NCBI RefSeq assembly: GCF_023856365.1
Contig: NC_064555.1
Location: 13,977,754 to 14,041,753 of the forward strand
DNA from: Brienomyrus brachyistius
Lineage: Eukaryota; Chordata; Actinopteri; Osteoglossiformes; Mormyridae
DNA length: 64,000 bases
Reading direction: 5' to 3'
Shown here: one piece after another, positions 36,351-49,042 of the stretch
How positions within the stretch are numbered: position 1 is the first letter of the stretch
Layout of the letters: every line of letters starts with the position of its first letter
Position numbers and translations under genes: made by a program
Notes under the pieces: generated by a model
Database searches by the model: none
Told to the model about the DNA's origin: nothing
What the model saw: the letters and a program-made list of their open reading frames with translations, nothing else

Positions 36351-39300
36351 GAGACAGACAGCTGAGGAGTCCATCCTCATGAATAAAAGCTGTAACAAAA
36401 TTACTGCATCTGTCTGTCCATTTATCAGAGATCAAGTACTAATCATCTGCTTCTTTCATGATCATGGTCGGCTTTTTATCTTCTGCTGCCTCATGCTTAA
36501 ATGTAAATCCGTCGTATAATGAAGTGACCCGCATGTCAGAGTCACGGGGGGGCGCTGAGCCGCTTTTCCTTGCAAAATGAATCACTTCTCCTATGAAAAA
36601 GCATGTAAAGCTCACACAGCCATCAAGCCATTTCTTGGCTGTTTACACGCAAGCCGCTGCCTTACCAGCTGAAACACGCCGGCTGTTCTTGGCCCTCGTA
36701 AACACCCCCCCCGCCCCCCCATCGTTTGAATGAAGGGCTTCTTGAAGTCAGGGAAGGGGCTGGGAAAGAAACAGGCCATCCTGGCTCAATAACAAGCCCC
36801 GCATTGACTGCGCAAACTTTGCGCGGGCCCTATTCCCAAAGTATTCCTTTGTAGTGACCTCGGGAATCGCTGGGGAGATTCCGCGGATTGAAGCCGCGAC
36901 AGGCCTCCATAAATCACGTTCCGTGGGGCCGGCAGACGATTGCAAAAACCGCAAAATGCATTCTGGGGGATCGGCGACAAAGAGGGTTATTTACGGGACC
37001 CCGCCGCCCCCCAACCCTTCTGCCGCTCCCTCTCCAGGGAGACCCAGGCCTAACGGAAACTTGCTTGTCAGGGAATAGCGGCTTAACATCCATGACTGTT
37101 GAGGCATTGGTTGTTTTCTGGAAGCCGCTTCACCTTCCGTGTCAGTTTGGCGCCGCCTACCTGCATGTGCTTTCAGATATGGTTGAGGGTTGAGTGGGAC
37201 AGTGATTGCATTTATTATCAGTTGGTATTCTAGCAAATTCCACTGACATTCTTTGTTTGATGCCCCAGTAACCCCTCTGTGATTGAATGGTCAGCTTTTT
37301 GTGTAGCTACATGTCAACAGGCTCTGCAGTGTGAGATCTGACAAGTGTAAGGAATCCCAGACAAGTAAGGATGTACTGAATGCCAGTTTCACTTTGCAGC
37401 ACTTTAAGGAAGAAAAATGGAAGCCTAGAGAGGCTCGGCTCTCGGTTATATTATCGAAATGTCATTATTCTTGCTGTTTTAGAAGAACGTGTGTTTTGAT
37501 TCAGGGGAAAACCTGCTCCTCTGTGTCCACATTGGAATGGTGGGTGAATTCATTCATCGTGAGCTGGCTTTGAGAGCAGAAGCATGACACCGAGCCCCGC
37601 AGCAGCCTTACTTCTGGCCCGGCTTAAAAAGAGCTTGTTTTCTCCAGTGAACATTAATGCAGAAACGGCCCTTTTGCCATGTAAACTTACAGCAGCAAAC
37701 CTGCTTGTAGATTCCAGCACAAAGCAGTAAACACTCTACAAGATACAAGATACAATATATATTTATTGTCACTGTGCAAGCGCAACACTGTGCAAGCGAG
37801 ATGATGTTTGGATCCTGTAGAAGCTTCTATAAAAACACAAAAATAAAATAACATAAAAATAAATTGCATATAGCAATTATAAATACACAATAGAAAAGTA
37901 TGAGGACTATTGCACATGAATTATCGCACATGACATAAATGATTGCACCTGAAAAAGGCAGCAGTTGATAGCTGTAGCATTGCTGCAAGATAATGATCAT
38001 GATCAACGATATTGCACAGTGTTACATGGAATACATGGAACACAACTGTGGTGCCGAGATGAATGTGACAGCAACAGCATCATGGCATCAACATGGATGA
38101 TTGTATGACGGCTGGGAGCCAGAACTGTTGAAGAGCCTATTCTCTCACGCCTATTCCACTGAGATCTGAAGTCTCTCTTCCTACTGAGACACCCAAAGCA
38201 ACATGGAACGGAAAGTACATGCAGGCGTGTTGCTTGGGAGGAACAATCTTCTAGGACCTTCAATAGAGCAGCACCAGAGCAGGCTGTCTTAGCTTCAGAT
38301 ACATCTGAAGGGATGTGGTGACATCCTGTTGTTTTTTTTAACATTTACAAGACCTCTAGAGCACCATGAATTCAAATAATGATAGATAATGACCCAAGCT
38401 ATGGAACATGACAGCCAATGGGTGGCTTGTTTTGCTCCAAGCCTGATTGGGTATATGTGGCCCACAGATGGAGAGATGATTGATAGGAGCTTCAGAGATG
38501 CGGTCATGGAATATGGTCCCGTGGGCCAGGTTCACGTTTTGGCAACGAGCGCATTTTAAGATGACGTCTCGGTGAACCTTGCCTGATTTCCTTTTTTCGC
38601 GTTGCAGAACTGTAGCCAAGTTCTAGTGGTGAAGCCGCGATCGGGCCAAGCTTGGTGACCGGGGCCTCGTCAGACGAGGATCCCAGTGTGCGTGCTAAGC
38701 ATCCGCGTCACATCATGTACCTCTTCAACCCAGCGTTTAAAAGCCAGCACTGCTGGGCATTAGCCCACCTAGCCAGCAAACACATCTGCTGCTTAAGCTC
38801 ACCCAAATAAGAAATGCTCTTATTTTTCTACTCGACCATCAGCACAGTCCTCTGTCTCCTACCTGGCTATTTCCCTCGAGGCAACACCAATATATCTCTT
38901 TATTAGACTGTGTTGAGTGGCCACTGCAGATGTTGACATATTAGCTGCTCTTTATTGCTACAGGCTCTCCTGATTAACGTGATTTACTCCATACATCTTC
39001 TCTCTCATTTCCCCTAATTACTGTCAGTCTAATTCTATTCCAGGCTAACTAGCAACGGCAATTTTTTTTCTTTCCTCTAATATGAAATATTTTGCCCCCA
39101 CCCCCTCCACCTTTCTTTATTAATGTCAACTCAGAATAATTAACGTGACACCTCATAGGCGATAATCATGAGCAATACCCAAAGCTAGATTAGACCACGG
39201 ACTCTGTTGCCATATTTACTCTGCCGGCCTCTTCGGTTTAAAGTGGCAGCGTCCCATCTGGCTTTTCATACTTGTCCATGGTGCGTTTTGGTCAGCGTGT

Positions 39301-42300
39301 CACTCTCGGGGATTCCCTTTGTGGTTTGGTGGGAAACGTCATTCAGGGCTGCTTTACTGGGTACATGTTTTTCTCCAGTTCCCTCCTTTCTGGAACTTTC
39401 CGTTAAAGGTCACTCAAAGTGCTGCCTTGCTTACGCATTACCTGCTCTGGCCCATGTTGGTATGCACGGCCGTTTTTGTGGAAATATTACTCCTATCAGA
39501 TCGATATAAGCAGGACTTCTTTTGCTTAGCCAGGTAACAGATTGGTCTGTGGGGAGCACGTAGGCCTTCGCTATTTGCATAAAACATGCATGCGCCTCAA
39601 ATGCACACGCCATTTCATGCACTCAGGCTCCCAGCCTCGGCTCCCTCACTCCCTCTTGCCCACAGACTAATGAGAACGTCAAGTCCGACGGCCAAAGTTC
39701 ATCCATCACGCGCTCGCGCCCGATGGAATCACCATTGAGGCTTCGCGGCATACAGCGGCTGCTCTCCGCAGGTTATAAATGGGCCTGTTTTTCCCCCATT
39801 TGTCTGCTGTAGGTGTGCTCAAAGCTCCAGGCTCAGTGCAGAGGCACAACAAAAGACACCGACATCCAGTTCGCCAGTCCCTGTTTGCCCGGGCATCTCC
39901 CATTCTCTCCCCTCCTCTCCCCCTGAAAGGCCGGGCCCGGCGAATGGAATTACTGTCATTTCAAAATGGGCTATTTGTCTCACCGAGGCTTGTCGCGTCT
40001 CGCTTTCAGTGTTCGTGCTGTGGAATGTACCCCCTCTGCGGTCTGGTGTTCTGTTCCTTTATGTCCTGAGCGCCAACCTCCGCCGTAATGTTACCAAAAA
40101 CCATATCGCACTGCAGCACAGCTCTGGCGGTCGCATGCTATTGTTCTCAACTCTCTGTCTAAGATCCCAGGCATCGTGCCAGCAAGCATCTTCTACGGAG
40201 AAGGAAAGGGGGTTACCAAGGAATATGACTGAAACCATTAAAATCATTAAAATCCTTTCAGGAAGATGGGGGATCGTAATCGCTTCGGAATGAGATGGGG
40301 GATTACGCTTAGCGGGGGGGGGGGGATCAGGGGCTGTCAGATCCGTCCCATGATAGAGGACAGAGGTTTAGGGGCTAATTCTGCAGGGCCTCTTCCCCAC
40401 CTCCAAGATTCTTTGAACAAGACATTTGGTCTGCAGCCCAAAGGCTGGAGATGGCGCCCTCTTCTGCTCCTTTAGTGTTTCTTGTGGTGTTTCAGTGCAG
40501 TGGCCACTGAAAGAGGAGCAAAAACCCATTTACGCCCAAAGGAAATGAAGCTATATTCTTATCCATCTTCATCTTATTATTCTTATTTTCCATACTTGCT
40601 TGTCCTGTGCAGGGTCGTGCTGGTTCAGACCCTATTCCCAGAGGGAATAACCCAGTTCTTATTATTATTATTATTATTATTTTCATCATCATCATCATCG
40701 TTATTCAAACGGTTCGCTGGGCCTTGCTATACTCGTGAAAAAGGAACTTTGGTCTTCATTATCTCATTATGAAGCAGTGATGCCTCTGGGATCACCATGG
40801 ACACGGGAGCCAATTATTTACATCATTTCAGCAGCCTGGGCCTTCTGCTCTGAGGTGATGTCATAAGTGTGGGGACACTTTATGTTAATTGGTCAGTGAT
40901 GCCAGAAGGACTCCTGATGCCAGTGGGCATCCAATCCAGTCCCACCGCGACATGTTCTTGCCTGATGTAGGTCGCCACGGCGATCACCACAGTTGCTACG
41001 CCAACTGGGTCCATGGATGGAGCGGAGGGTGCAGCAAATGCGTGCTGTATCAGTTTATGGGAAGAGCAGGAGGTGCAACATTGCGACGATGAAGCATTTG
41101 AGGCCATCAGGCACGGTCATGGCTAAAACTGCGCACGGCAAATTTCGCCATTATTGCTTTATCGCCTGACATGTCTGCATTGACCGAGCCAATTGGAAAA
41201 TCATTAATTTGAAAAGATTACCCATTGTATCCAATGCCTGCTACAGACACGGAGAACAATGACCCTGTCATTCATTTCAGGTCTTTTTTTTTCAAATTAG
41301 CCTTGAATTATGCGTTGAGAACTGCCCGAGTTTTTAGCCTGATTGAATTCTCGCAACATCTTCTGGAAAGATCCATTTAGTTGTATAAGTGTATTTTCCC
41401 CCCATCATATTCTATTATCCAAGCTCAGTGCCGTATTTGTACTCTCTCTATGGGCTTGATAATAAAGTCAGAATGATTCCTGGAGTGGGCACGGGTGCAG
41501 TAGTATCCTCTGCTGCCTGTTTTGCATTAGATTTTCAGTGCAGCTAGCTTAAGAGAGAGCGGTAAAATGCAGTCTGAATGTAAATCCTCAAATGACAGCT
41601 GGTTCAGGTCTACCCAGGACAAGCATGTGTAATATCCCAAAGTTAAGTAGTTCAGTAAGGTCCATGCAAAATATGTTTGCGTATGTAAATGGGTCACTGA
41701 GTCAGGTCAGTGATTTGACTGAATCTGGCTTTGGTCGGCTGTCCTGTTCCTACCTGCCACCCCATGTTCCAGCTGAATCAGGCTTTGGTATTTTCTCAGA
41801 AAAGGAAGCAGGAATTATTATTGGAATACATGTAAATGAAAAATAATACAGTACAAAGTTAACTTTCTCCAAAACGTTACATACATCTTGTTGGGTGACT
41901 AGAAGAACACCGTATTGGGGTGGGACTTCCTAACCAAGCATGGTGTGGTCTATAAAGTAAAAAAATATGTTGGATATATTAAACATTTATTACAAATTCT
42001 AAAGGGACTGTTTGTAATGGCTGAGCAAACCTGCTTTGAGTGACATAATAAGTGACAATCATTTATTGGCATTACTGAATGACTATGGAGCTAAATTTTA
42101 GTTAGCTAAGAAAGAATGAGATTTAAAGCCTGATTATTTTTTGGTGGGACGAAAGACAAAGATAAAACGTGGGAAATTAAGCAGAAGGTCATGAGGTTCT
42201 CTGCTAAAGACAGTATTGTCTTTGTTCCACAAATATTGTGAAATTTGTGGCGAGTACTGAGGTGTTCTTCTCCCCATGAACTCTTCTGGTTTTTCCCCAG

Positions 42301-45300
42301 AAGGGAACAAGATACATTTTAGTTCGCATCACTGTATAGCGATTAAAAAAAATTTCTGGGACACCAGATTGCAACCTGCATACATGCTCCTGCAGTCTAG
42401 CAGGCGGAAGTGACAGGCACTCAAGTTACCGGTGTGTTTGTTTTTTTTTCTTCCTAATTATACTATCCATCAACATTTTCCTTATCTCATTAAATGCTAA
42501 TGACAGCTCATAATCAAGCTCCAGTACCATAATGCTTCCCATAATACATTTCACCTGAATGCCTCCCCCGCCCACCTCTGAAAACAGCTGTGAAGAGCTG
42601 ATATCGGATTTAGAATGGCACCATCGCTGATCCAGGACTGTTGTTGTGGTTCTTTGTGCTTGAGATGATGAGGTGAGCTGTGAGATTGAAAGAGCAGCCG
42701 CATGGCGTTTGTCTCTCTGTGCCTGTATCTCTGCCACCCTCCTCCCTATCCCCCTCCGCCCGCCTCCATCAATTGAGTCCCATCTTGATAAGCGGCACTT
42801 CTGTGATACAGGCCATGGGCTTAGGTATTAGCCATTTTTCGGGAAACCTGAAAGAGCGGGCATGACACAGAGCAGCTCGGGAAATACCACCCGCGTCAGA
42901 AATCTGCCATTGTGCGTCCATCGGTCTGGTCCTGCGTTTCTGGAAAAGGCTCTCAGGAAAGAATAGCAGAAGAAGCAGGTCTAACGGGTGACTAATCAGA
43001 GGGATGGTAATGGGGACGATTCGTAGTGCAGAGAAGGAGCCCCTGCTTGGCCCCATCCACTGCTTTTTTGCAGAGGATCAAGACGATTTTTTATTTTTTT
43101 TAATCGGCCAGAGCCAGGGTACCGAGCCAGCGACAACAGCATGCAGGACTCGATGCGCCGCATGGATGCGGTTTCACCAGACAGTCTGGGAGGTTCAGAA
43201 AAGCAAAGCGATCGCTTTTATTAGCCAGAGACTCCGTGTCCTCACCACTGACCACAACACCCAGATGAGAACAAGGGCCCCAAGTTACAAACAGTGACTG
43301 TAACGTAACCTAAACGCCAGTTGGTCCCAGAGAGCAGAAAAACACAGGACACCTATCAGCCATGCTGCTCTGTGGTTTGGTTGGACGTTCAAACTGAATA
43401 ATATCTGGTTGATTGGGCGTTTGATTGATTGCCCAGCTGCTCTGTCGCTGGGACATTCTCTTCCTCTCTTCCATATCAATTGCCTCCCTGGGGGGTACAG
43501 GTAATAACAGACTCCTAACTCTCAGCTCTATTAAGAGCAGGCTGGAGATGTCTTCATAAGTGGATGTGGAGCTGTCAGGAGGAGAAAACGCCCCACTGGC
43601 TTTCAATTGAAGCACATACATATATATTTACTGCTGCGCTCCTAGGGCACCCGTCGGGCTTTAATGAGCAGGCTACCCACGGAGCCTCACTAGTGCTCGC
43701 AGATGGAATACTTGATAGGAGTGGATTGTCTGGGACTATGGTGCTCCTCGGCACAGTCAGATTCTACAAGGTTTACTTCAGGCTCCTACAAGACAAAAAT
43801 CAACATCTTCTTAAAGTGTATCTGGACTGAATTTTTGGGTAGAGCTTCAGTTTCTTGAAGGATCCTAAAAGGCATTCGCCAGTCGTACTTAATTCTAGGC
43901 CAGCAGACATTTGACAGAACGAGCAAGTGATTGTCTAACGAGACTAGATTTAATTGCATAAATGTACCTGTTTTTAAGGGGGCATTAAGACTAATTTTGA
44001 ACATTAATTGCTGTTAATTCCTTAGTTTCAAACAAAACCAAGGTTGCCATTTTAATGGTATCACCAGTAATAGTTTTTTTTGTTCATACAGTTAATTATT
44101 TAACATGCTCACAAATACTCTCTCCTACCCTACATCCAGCCATGGATTTGTGTTCCCCCTCACTGCAAGCACAATTAAATTAAATGAAAACATAGCAGTG
44201 TACATTTTTCCACTCCAGCTGCCAGAGTTATAGCGTGGATCCATGCGACTGTCGTCAAGGAGGTCCCCAGTGCGCTAATTAGTGGCCAAGCCGGGAGTGG
44301 CTTGTTGCTTCTTAGCACTCTCCCCCCAGTCTGCTGCTCCCCTGAATTTCCCCTGGCACCTCCCTCAAAGACCTCCAGGGCTGCAGCATCGGTGGTCCAC
44401 TCTAGTCAGCTGAAACAGGGGTTCTGAAGGTGGAACAACTCTCACACCCACCTCTGACTGGCTACACTGAAGTCGCCTGTCGCGGATACCTCTGTGAATC
44501 CCTGATGAGGGGTATTGCACGGCTCTGGGTGGCAGGCAGCTGTATTAGAATGAGAGAGGCCCATTGAGCAGGACGCGTTGGATCTTTAATTGGTACCGGA
44601 CACACTTTTATGTTTTTATAGCGAGGAATGTCCTGCAATAGCCGACTGCTCTGTCTCCAGGCAACAGCTTCACTCATCATGGTCCCCCGAAATCAAATCA
44701 GTCCTTATTCTGGCATTGCGGGTGGTGCAGGTTATGGCGAGGGCAGCAGCAAAATCGAAAAAAAAATCCCAGTCAAATGCTTCAAAAGGATGGCAATCGA
44801 TTTCCGTCTCGTCCATGTCGCCATCCTCTGGGTTTGCTTACAGCTGTGAATACCGTCGAGATCGTTGCCAAGAAGAAAAGTATTATATTCACTCCCTAAA
44901 GCATTGTTGCATTGCAGCAATTGCTTTGATTGCTTCAGAAAATATGCTGTGTTCGTACCTTATTGTATGTTTTCTTATAAGTAGATTATGGTATGCTTAT
45001 TTGCCAATATATAGTTTTGAAATCCATTCATGCTGCTGAGATGACTGTAAAGCGGCAATAATGTTCAAAGACATGTGAGGGATAGACCTCACCACCAGCT
45101 CTGATTTTGTGTCCTTGTGTCCACATTGACTCTCCCAATGGGTCTTTACTCATAACTGGGTTTTTACTTCCACTTTTAAGTGTCCCGCAGGTTATGAAAG
45201 TTCTACAGATGGTGTAGGCCTCAGCCGCTCTTTGATAAATTGGTGTTCGTAGCTCTTCATTTACAGCTTAAATTTCTTGTATCTAGGGATCTTCTTTCAA

Positions 45301-46574
45301 GAACTAGGATTAGCAATCTCCATACGGTGACTTTGACAAGAAAGAGTTTGCTGGAACATCAGGTCAAGGGTCAGGCCTAGAAAGTGCTTGTAGGCTTTTC
45401 TATAGGGAGAAGGTGATGGCTGCCTGACAAGCCCATGAGGGGAGGAGTCTGCCAGTAACCCACATATGTTGTGTCCCTGGATGTATCTGACATGGTGCTT
45501 GACACGAGGAAGATGAGTGGCATTGATGAGGAAGGGGCACTGGCTTTTCCTGTCAAAATGAAGGCCCTTCTCACCTTCTATGAAACAGAGAATGCCTTCT
45601 GGCAGCCGGTTAGGGATGGCATGTGGTTAGCCATAGGATTGACACAGTCGGCGTCTATGTAGACTACCAAAGAAAACAGTTGATGCTTCTCCCAGTCTCC
45701 AGTAGCGACACTTGTCATATATCCTTAGCCTTCCATGCTAAGCCATCTTATGAGCTGCTTGAATAAATTTGATTATTCTGCCTTGGATGCTGGATTCTGT
45801 TCATATTTTCTGCCTCATAATCCTACCATCACTGTCTTCTACCTTCCGGGGGAATTGTAGCTCTCGGTGGCAGCAATGTCCTTGAAACTTTCACAGACCG
45901 ACAACCGACAGTGTTTGGGACTGTAAACGACTATCTTGAACCCTTTGGGGCTCCTTGATTAGCACTAGCCTCTGAAAAGCCACTGTTCATTTAGCTAAGC
46001 CGCCTTGGCACCGCAGCTAATAACGGCTGTGAATCACTCATAAAGACTGTCGTACCAACAGCAGTTCTCCTGCAGGGCCATTTGCCAGAGATGGCTCTCT
46101 CTCTCCTCTAATCCTCTTCGGCTTCGCCGCCACCGCGCAGAAGCATTTACAAAACCGTCGGTCTAATTACCATGGAGAAGTTACCGATCGTCAAAGCAGC
46201 TTGTTTGGAATGGGTACAGCGGGTGGGCAGGGCACAAGTGGCTTGATCTGAGTTTCTGAGCAGCACACAGACAGACTCTCCGCTGCGAAGAACCTTTGTG
46301 TCTCCGCAGACGCCTAACGGAGGTGAAGGAGTACAGTAAGCTTGAAGGTGATCGGTGACCTCCTGAGGATTGTCTTCACCATCAAGCATGCAAATAGTCA
46401 TGTGACTTTTGGTCAGGAACCACTAAGCTGCTGTGGCTTGGGCAGTAGGTTGAGAACAACTCCAGGGTCTGGGATAATTATATAGAGTCACATTAGACAC
46501 CGTATTTGTGGCTCCCCGACTGAATTTTACTCCTGTTTATCTGGGCTACATTTTTCACTATTTCACCAAAAGAA
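36351..46574. other. Non-coding upstream DNA, mostly unique
   Basis: No protein family recognised in any frame. 37720-38330 has the texture of an old repeat (ATATATTTATTGTCACTGTG) but the family is uncertain. 38860-39180 is an AT-rich, repeat-free stretch with several TAATTA-type sites. A poly-G run is at about 40314. Confidence 0.5.
40659..40700. repeat. (ATT)n followed by (ATC)n microsatellite
   Basis: About seven ATT units then five ATC units. Confidence 0.85.
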
Positions 46575-46837
46575 CAAGGGTTTTCAAGCTTTCTGAATCC
46601 AGGGACCCCAAAATTAAACCAGCCCAGAGCTGGGCCCCCCTACCATTAATGGGTGATTGTGTAAGTGAAAAAATAACTGAGGGCCTTAAAAAATCTTTTG
46701 GCTCCTCTGATATTTTTCATATTGCATAAACCAGATGATTATACTAACATTTCGACAATTTGCAATACATTGTGGACCCCCTGCAAATGTTCTACAGACC
46801 CCCAAAGGAGTCATATACCTCGGGTAGAAAACCCCTG
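46575..46837. mobile_element. hAT-type MITE, about 263 bp
   Basis: It begins CAAGGGTTTTCAA and ends as the complement of CAGGGGTTTTCTA. The flanks CAAAAGAA (46567-46574) and CAAGGGGA (46838-46845) match at 5 of 8 positions, with all differences transitions, consistent with an aged 8-bp duplication. There is no transposase frame. Confidence 0.6.
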
Positions 46838-48887
46838 CAAGGGGAAGGCTTGTCCCGAGTAGATTACACACATACATATCCTGACATGCATAATATATAC
46901 CTGTTTACTATGTCTTTTCCAGTCCCTAACACATTAATTTACCACTCTGTTATTATTAGTAAATGTCCTTTTTGTGCTTTAACATGCCGTCAGAGGTGAA
47001 ATATATTTGCATGTTGTGTAACTGTTTCCATTATGTTTTCCGTCAATATTTTTGTGATTGTTGGAGGGAACAGCTCGGTGAAGTGAAAACCATCAGTCTC
47101 TCGGTTGCCACTGCTCTGGCCCCGGTCCCCCTCGTCGCCCCCGCTACGTGATAGCCTGTGAAATGGGCAGGCTGGGTGGTAGTTAATGGCCTGTAAAGAG
47201 TATGGGCTAATGTGTCTGATCATGTTAGAGACAATATCGGCGTCCTGGGTGTTTTACACGCACCACGAGCGGGATGTAGGTGGGCAGGGGAGTATGGGGG
47301 GGTCAATGCTCATCGATTTAATGTTTTTTCATACTCAAATGGGCTGACGCATGACATAAATACATTCAGACGTGCATATCTGTTTTGAAGCAATCAAAAA
47401 TACAGCTGGGTTTATAATGCCGCAGAAAGGGGGCCTGCCGTCGATCATGCCCGTTCGAAGGCTTTGTGAGAGAGCTTCAAGAGGCTCTCTCTACATACTA
47501 AGGTCACCGAGTCCGTTACTCGCAGCTTTGAAGGTTCCGCAACTGAAGGGTTACGCCAAGAATGGGCCAAGAACAATTTACTTCATATCAAAAGTGATTT
47601 GAAATATTTACAGTTTCATTAGTAGAATGAGGATCCATCCACTTGGGTCAAATAAGTGTCCTAATGAAATAGGTTACAGGCTCATTCCAAGTATGCAGTC
47701 TGAATATAATTAAGTATATATTCTAAATATATTGCTGGACCAACTGATTCACGCAGTGTATTTATGGAGGTGGACTTACACAAGAGAACCTTGAGGAGCA
47801 TTACCTCAAGGTCATGTACTCCAACTCCATGATGCAAACTCAAGTAGACACCAGTCTACTGAATTTTACGTGCTTTTAGAATTATCACCTGACCTCATCA
47901 GTAAATGCCGTATCTCGGCTGAATGCAAATGAGGCCGCATGCTAATTAATCCTAAAGCGGGGGCAAGTCTTGGATCATTTCAGAGCCACTCATGCTAACA
48001 TCTCAATTTAGTGTTCTTTGGAGAGCTAATGAGTTCCATAGAGCTAGCATCAGTGCTCGCCACAGCAATTCTGCTGCCTGGTTAGGTCTGTAGGTCTTGG
48101 TGCTCTTCCATCTCTTTTCATCCTCGTGATTGGTAGGAAGCAGGTCTTGATATACTCCTTGGCACAGCACTGCTCGCTGGACCGTTGGCACAGAATGGTG
48201 GGCTAATGTACCCAATGACACCGACGCTCTTGAGACATAGTCAAGAAGCCCTTTCGGTTCTACTGTTCTGCCGGACCGAGTGTAGATATGAGTTTGTAGC
48301 ACCTGGCTGAGAAGCCAGCTAGTCTATTTTATCTCATATGATTACGGCATCAACCATGAGAGAGACATTACCGTGGCTGTTCAGACAGGGCCTCTTTTCC
48401 TCTCGTAATTTAATGACCAGACAGGAAGGAGGTCATCTCCACACTCATAGTTTGCTTACATAACAGCAGTGGAAAAGCTAATATCTGCTCTTCAGCAGGT
48501 AGGGGACCTTCCAGATTCACAGTCTGTGTTTCAGGGATGGTACATAAAGGTGTTTTATGGGGGTGACTCATATTGATTTCGTACCCTTTTGTTTCATGAT
48601 AAAGCCTCGTCTTTTAATGTCTCCCCCATTATCTGACAGGAGGCTTATATGGCATATTGATACACAGAGGATATGTGCAGCCCGTTGATGATATTTAATT
48701 TACCGTTCAATCGTCACCAACGCCGTCAGTCTTATTTAATGTTGCCATTCTGTGCATCTGGGCCATGGTCTGATTGTCTGTGTTGTAATTATTCTCTTTG
48801 ACAGAGCGACTTTCTTGTAGCTGACATCTACAATGTACTTCTGAAGCTCGGACAAGGACTACTTCTTGGTCACCACCCCCCCTCCAG
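46838..48887. other. Non-coding DNA immediately upstream of sema6 coding exon 1
   Basis: It should be intron or 5' flank, because an acceptor precedes exon 1. A perfect 9-bp hairpin, ACCTTGAGG / CCTCAAGGT, lies at about 47789-47813. No UTR exon or promoter can be placed. Confidence 0.5.
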
Positions 48888-49042
48888 TAACCCTCTCCCT
48901 CCGTCCAACATGGTGCCAGTTCCAAAGATGCAGCCATTCCTTGCCATAGTATTTACCCTTACTTCCTGCATCCTGTCCGTCTCCTCCACGGCCACGCCTT
49001 TCCCCAAAGACCTGGAGCCAATCAACATTGTCGGCCGGCAGC
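48888..49042 (+). CDS. sema6c: sema6 coding exon 1: 5' UTR end, start codon, signal peptide
   Basis: A pyrimidine-rich acceptor ends at 48887, so exon 1 is probably not the first transcribed exon and about 22 nt of 5' UTR precede the ATG at 48910. That ATG has a strong context (A at -3, G at +4). A second in-frame Met lies at codon 7. The hydrophobic core [13 protein letters not shown] followed by small residues is a signal peptide, probably cleaved shortly before FPKD, the mature N-terminal pattern of class 6 semaphorins. The donor GTGAGT is at 49043 and the exon ends in phase 1. The exact 5' edge is predicted only from the acceptor. Confidence 0.85.

Noticed and set aside
35723..36435. Three long overlapping minus-strand frames (171-224 codons) rich in Ser, Pro, Leu and Phe
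   Set aside because: They lie on the pyrimidine strand of the purine minisatellite, where stop codons cannot easily occur. All frames are open at once, which is composition and not coding.
40880..41107. Ala/Val-rich minus-strand frame resembling a membrane segment
   Set aside because: Short, no family pattern, and a plus-strand frame over the same bases is equally open.
47789..47813. Perfect 9-bp hairpin upstream of sema6
   Set aside because: A stem this short is expected by chance several times in 64 kb.
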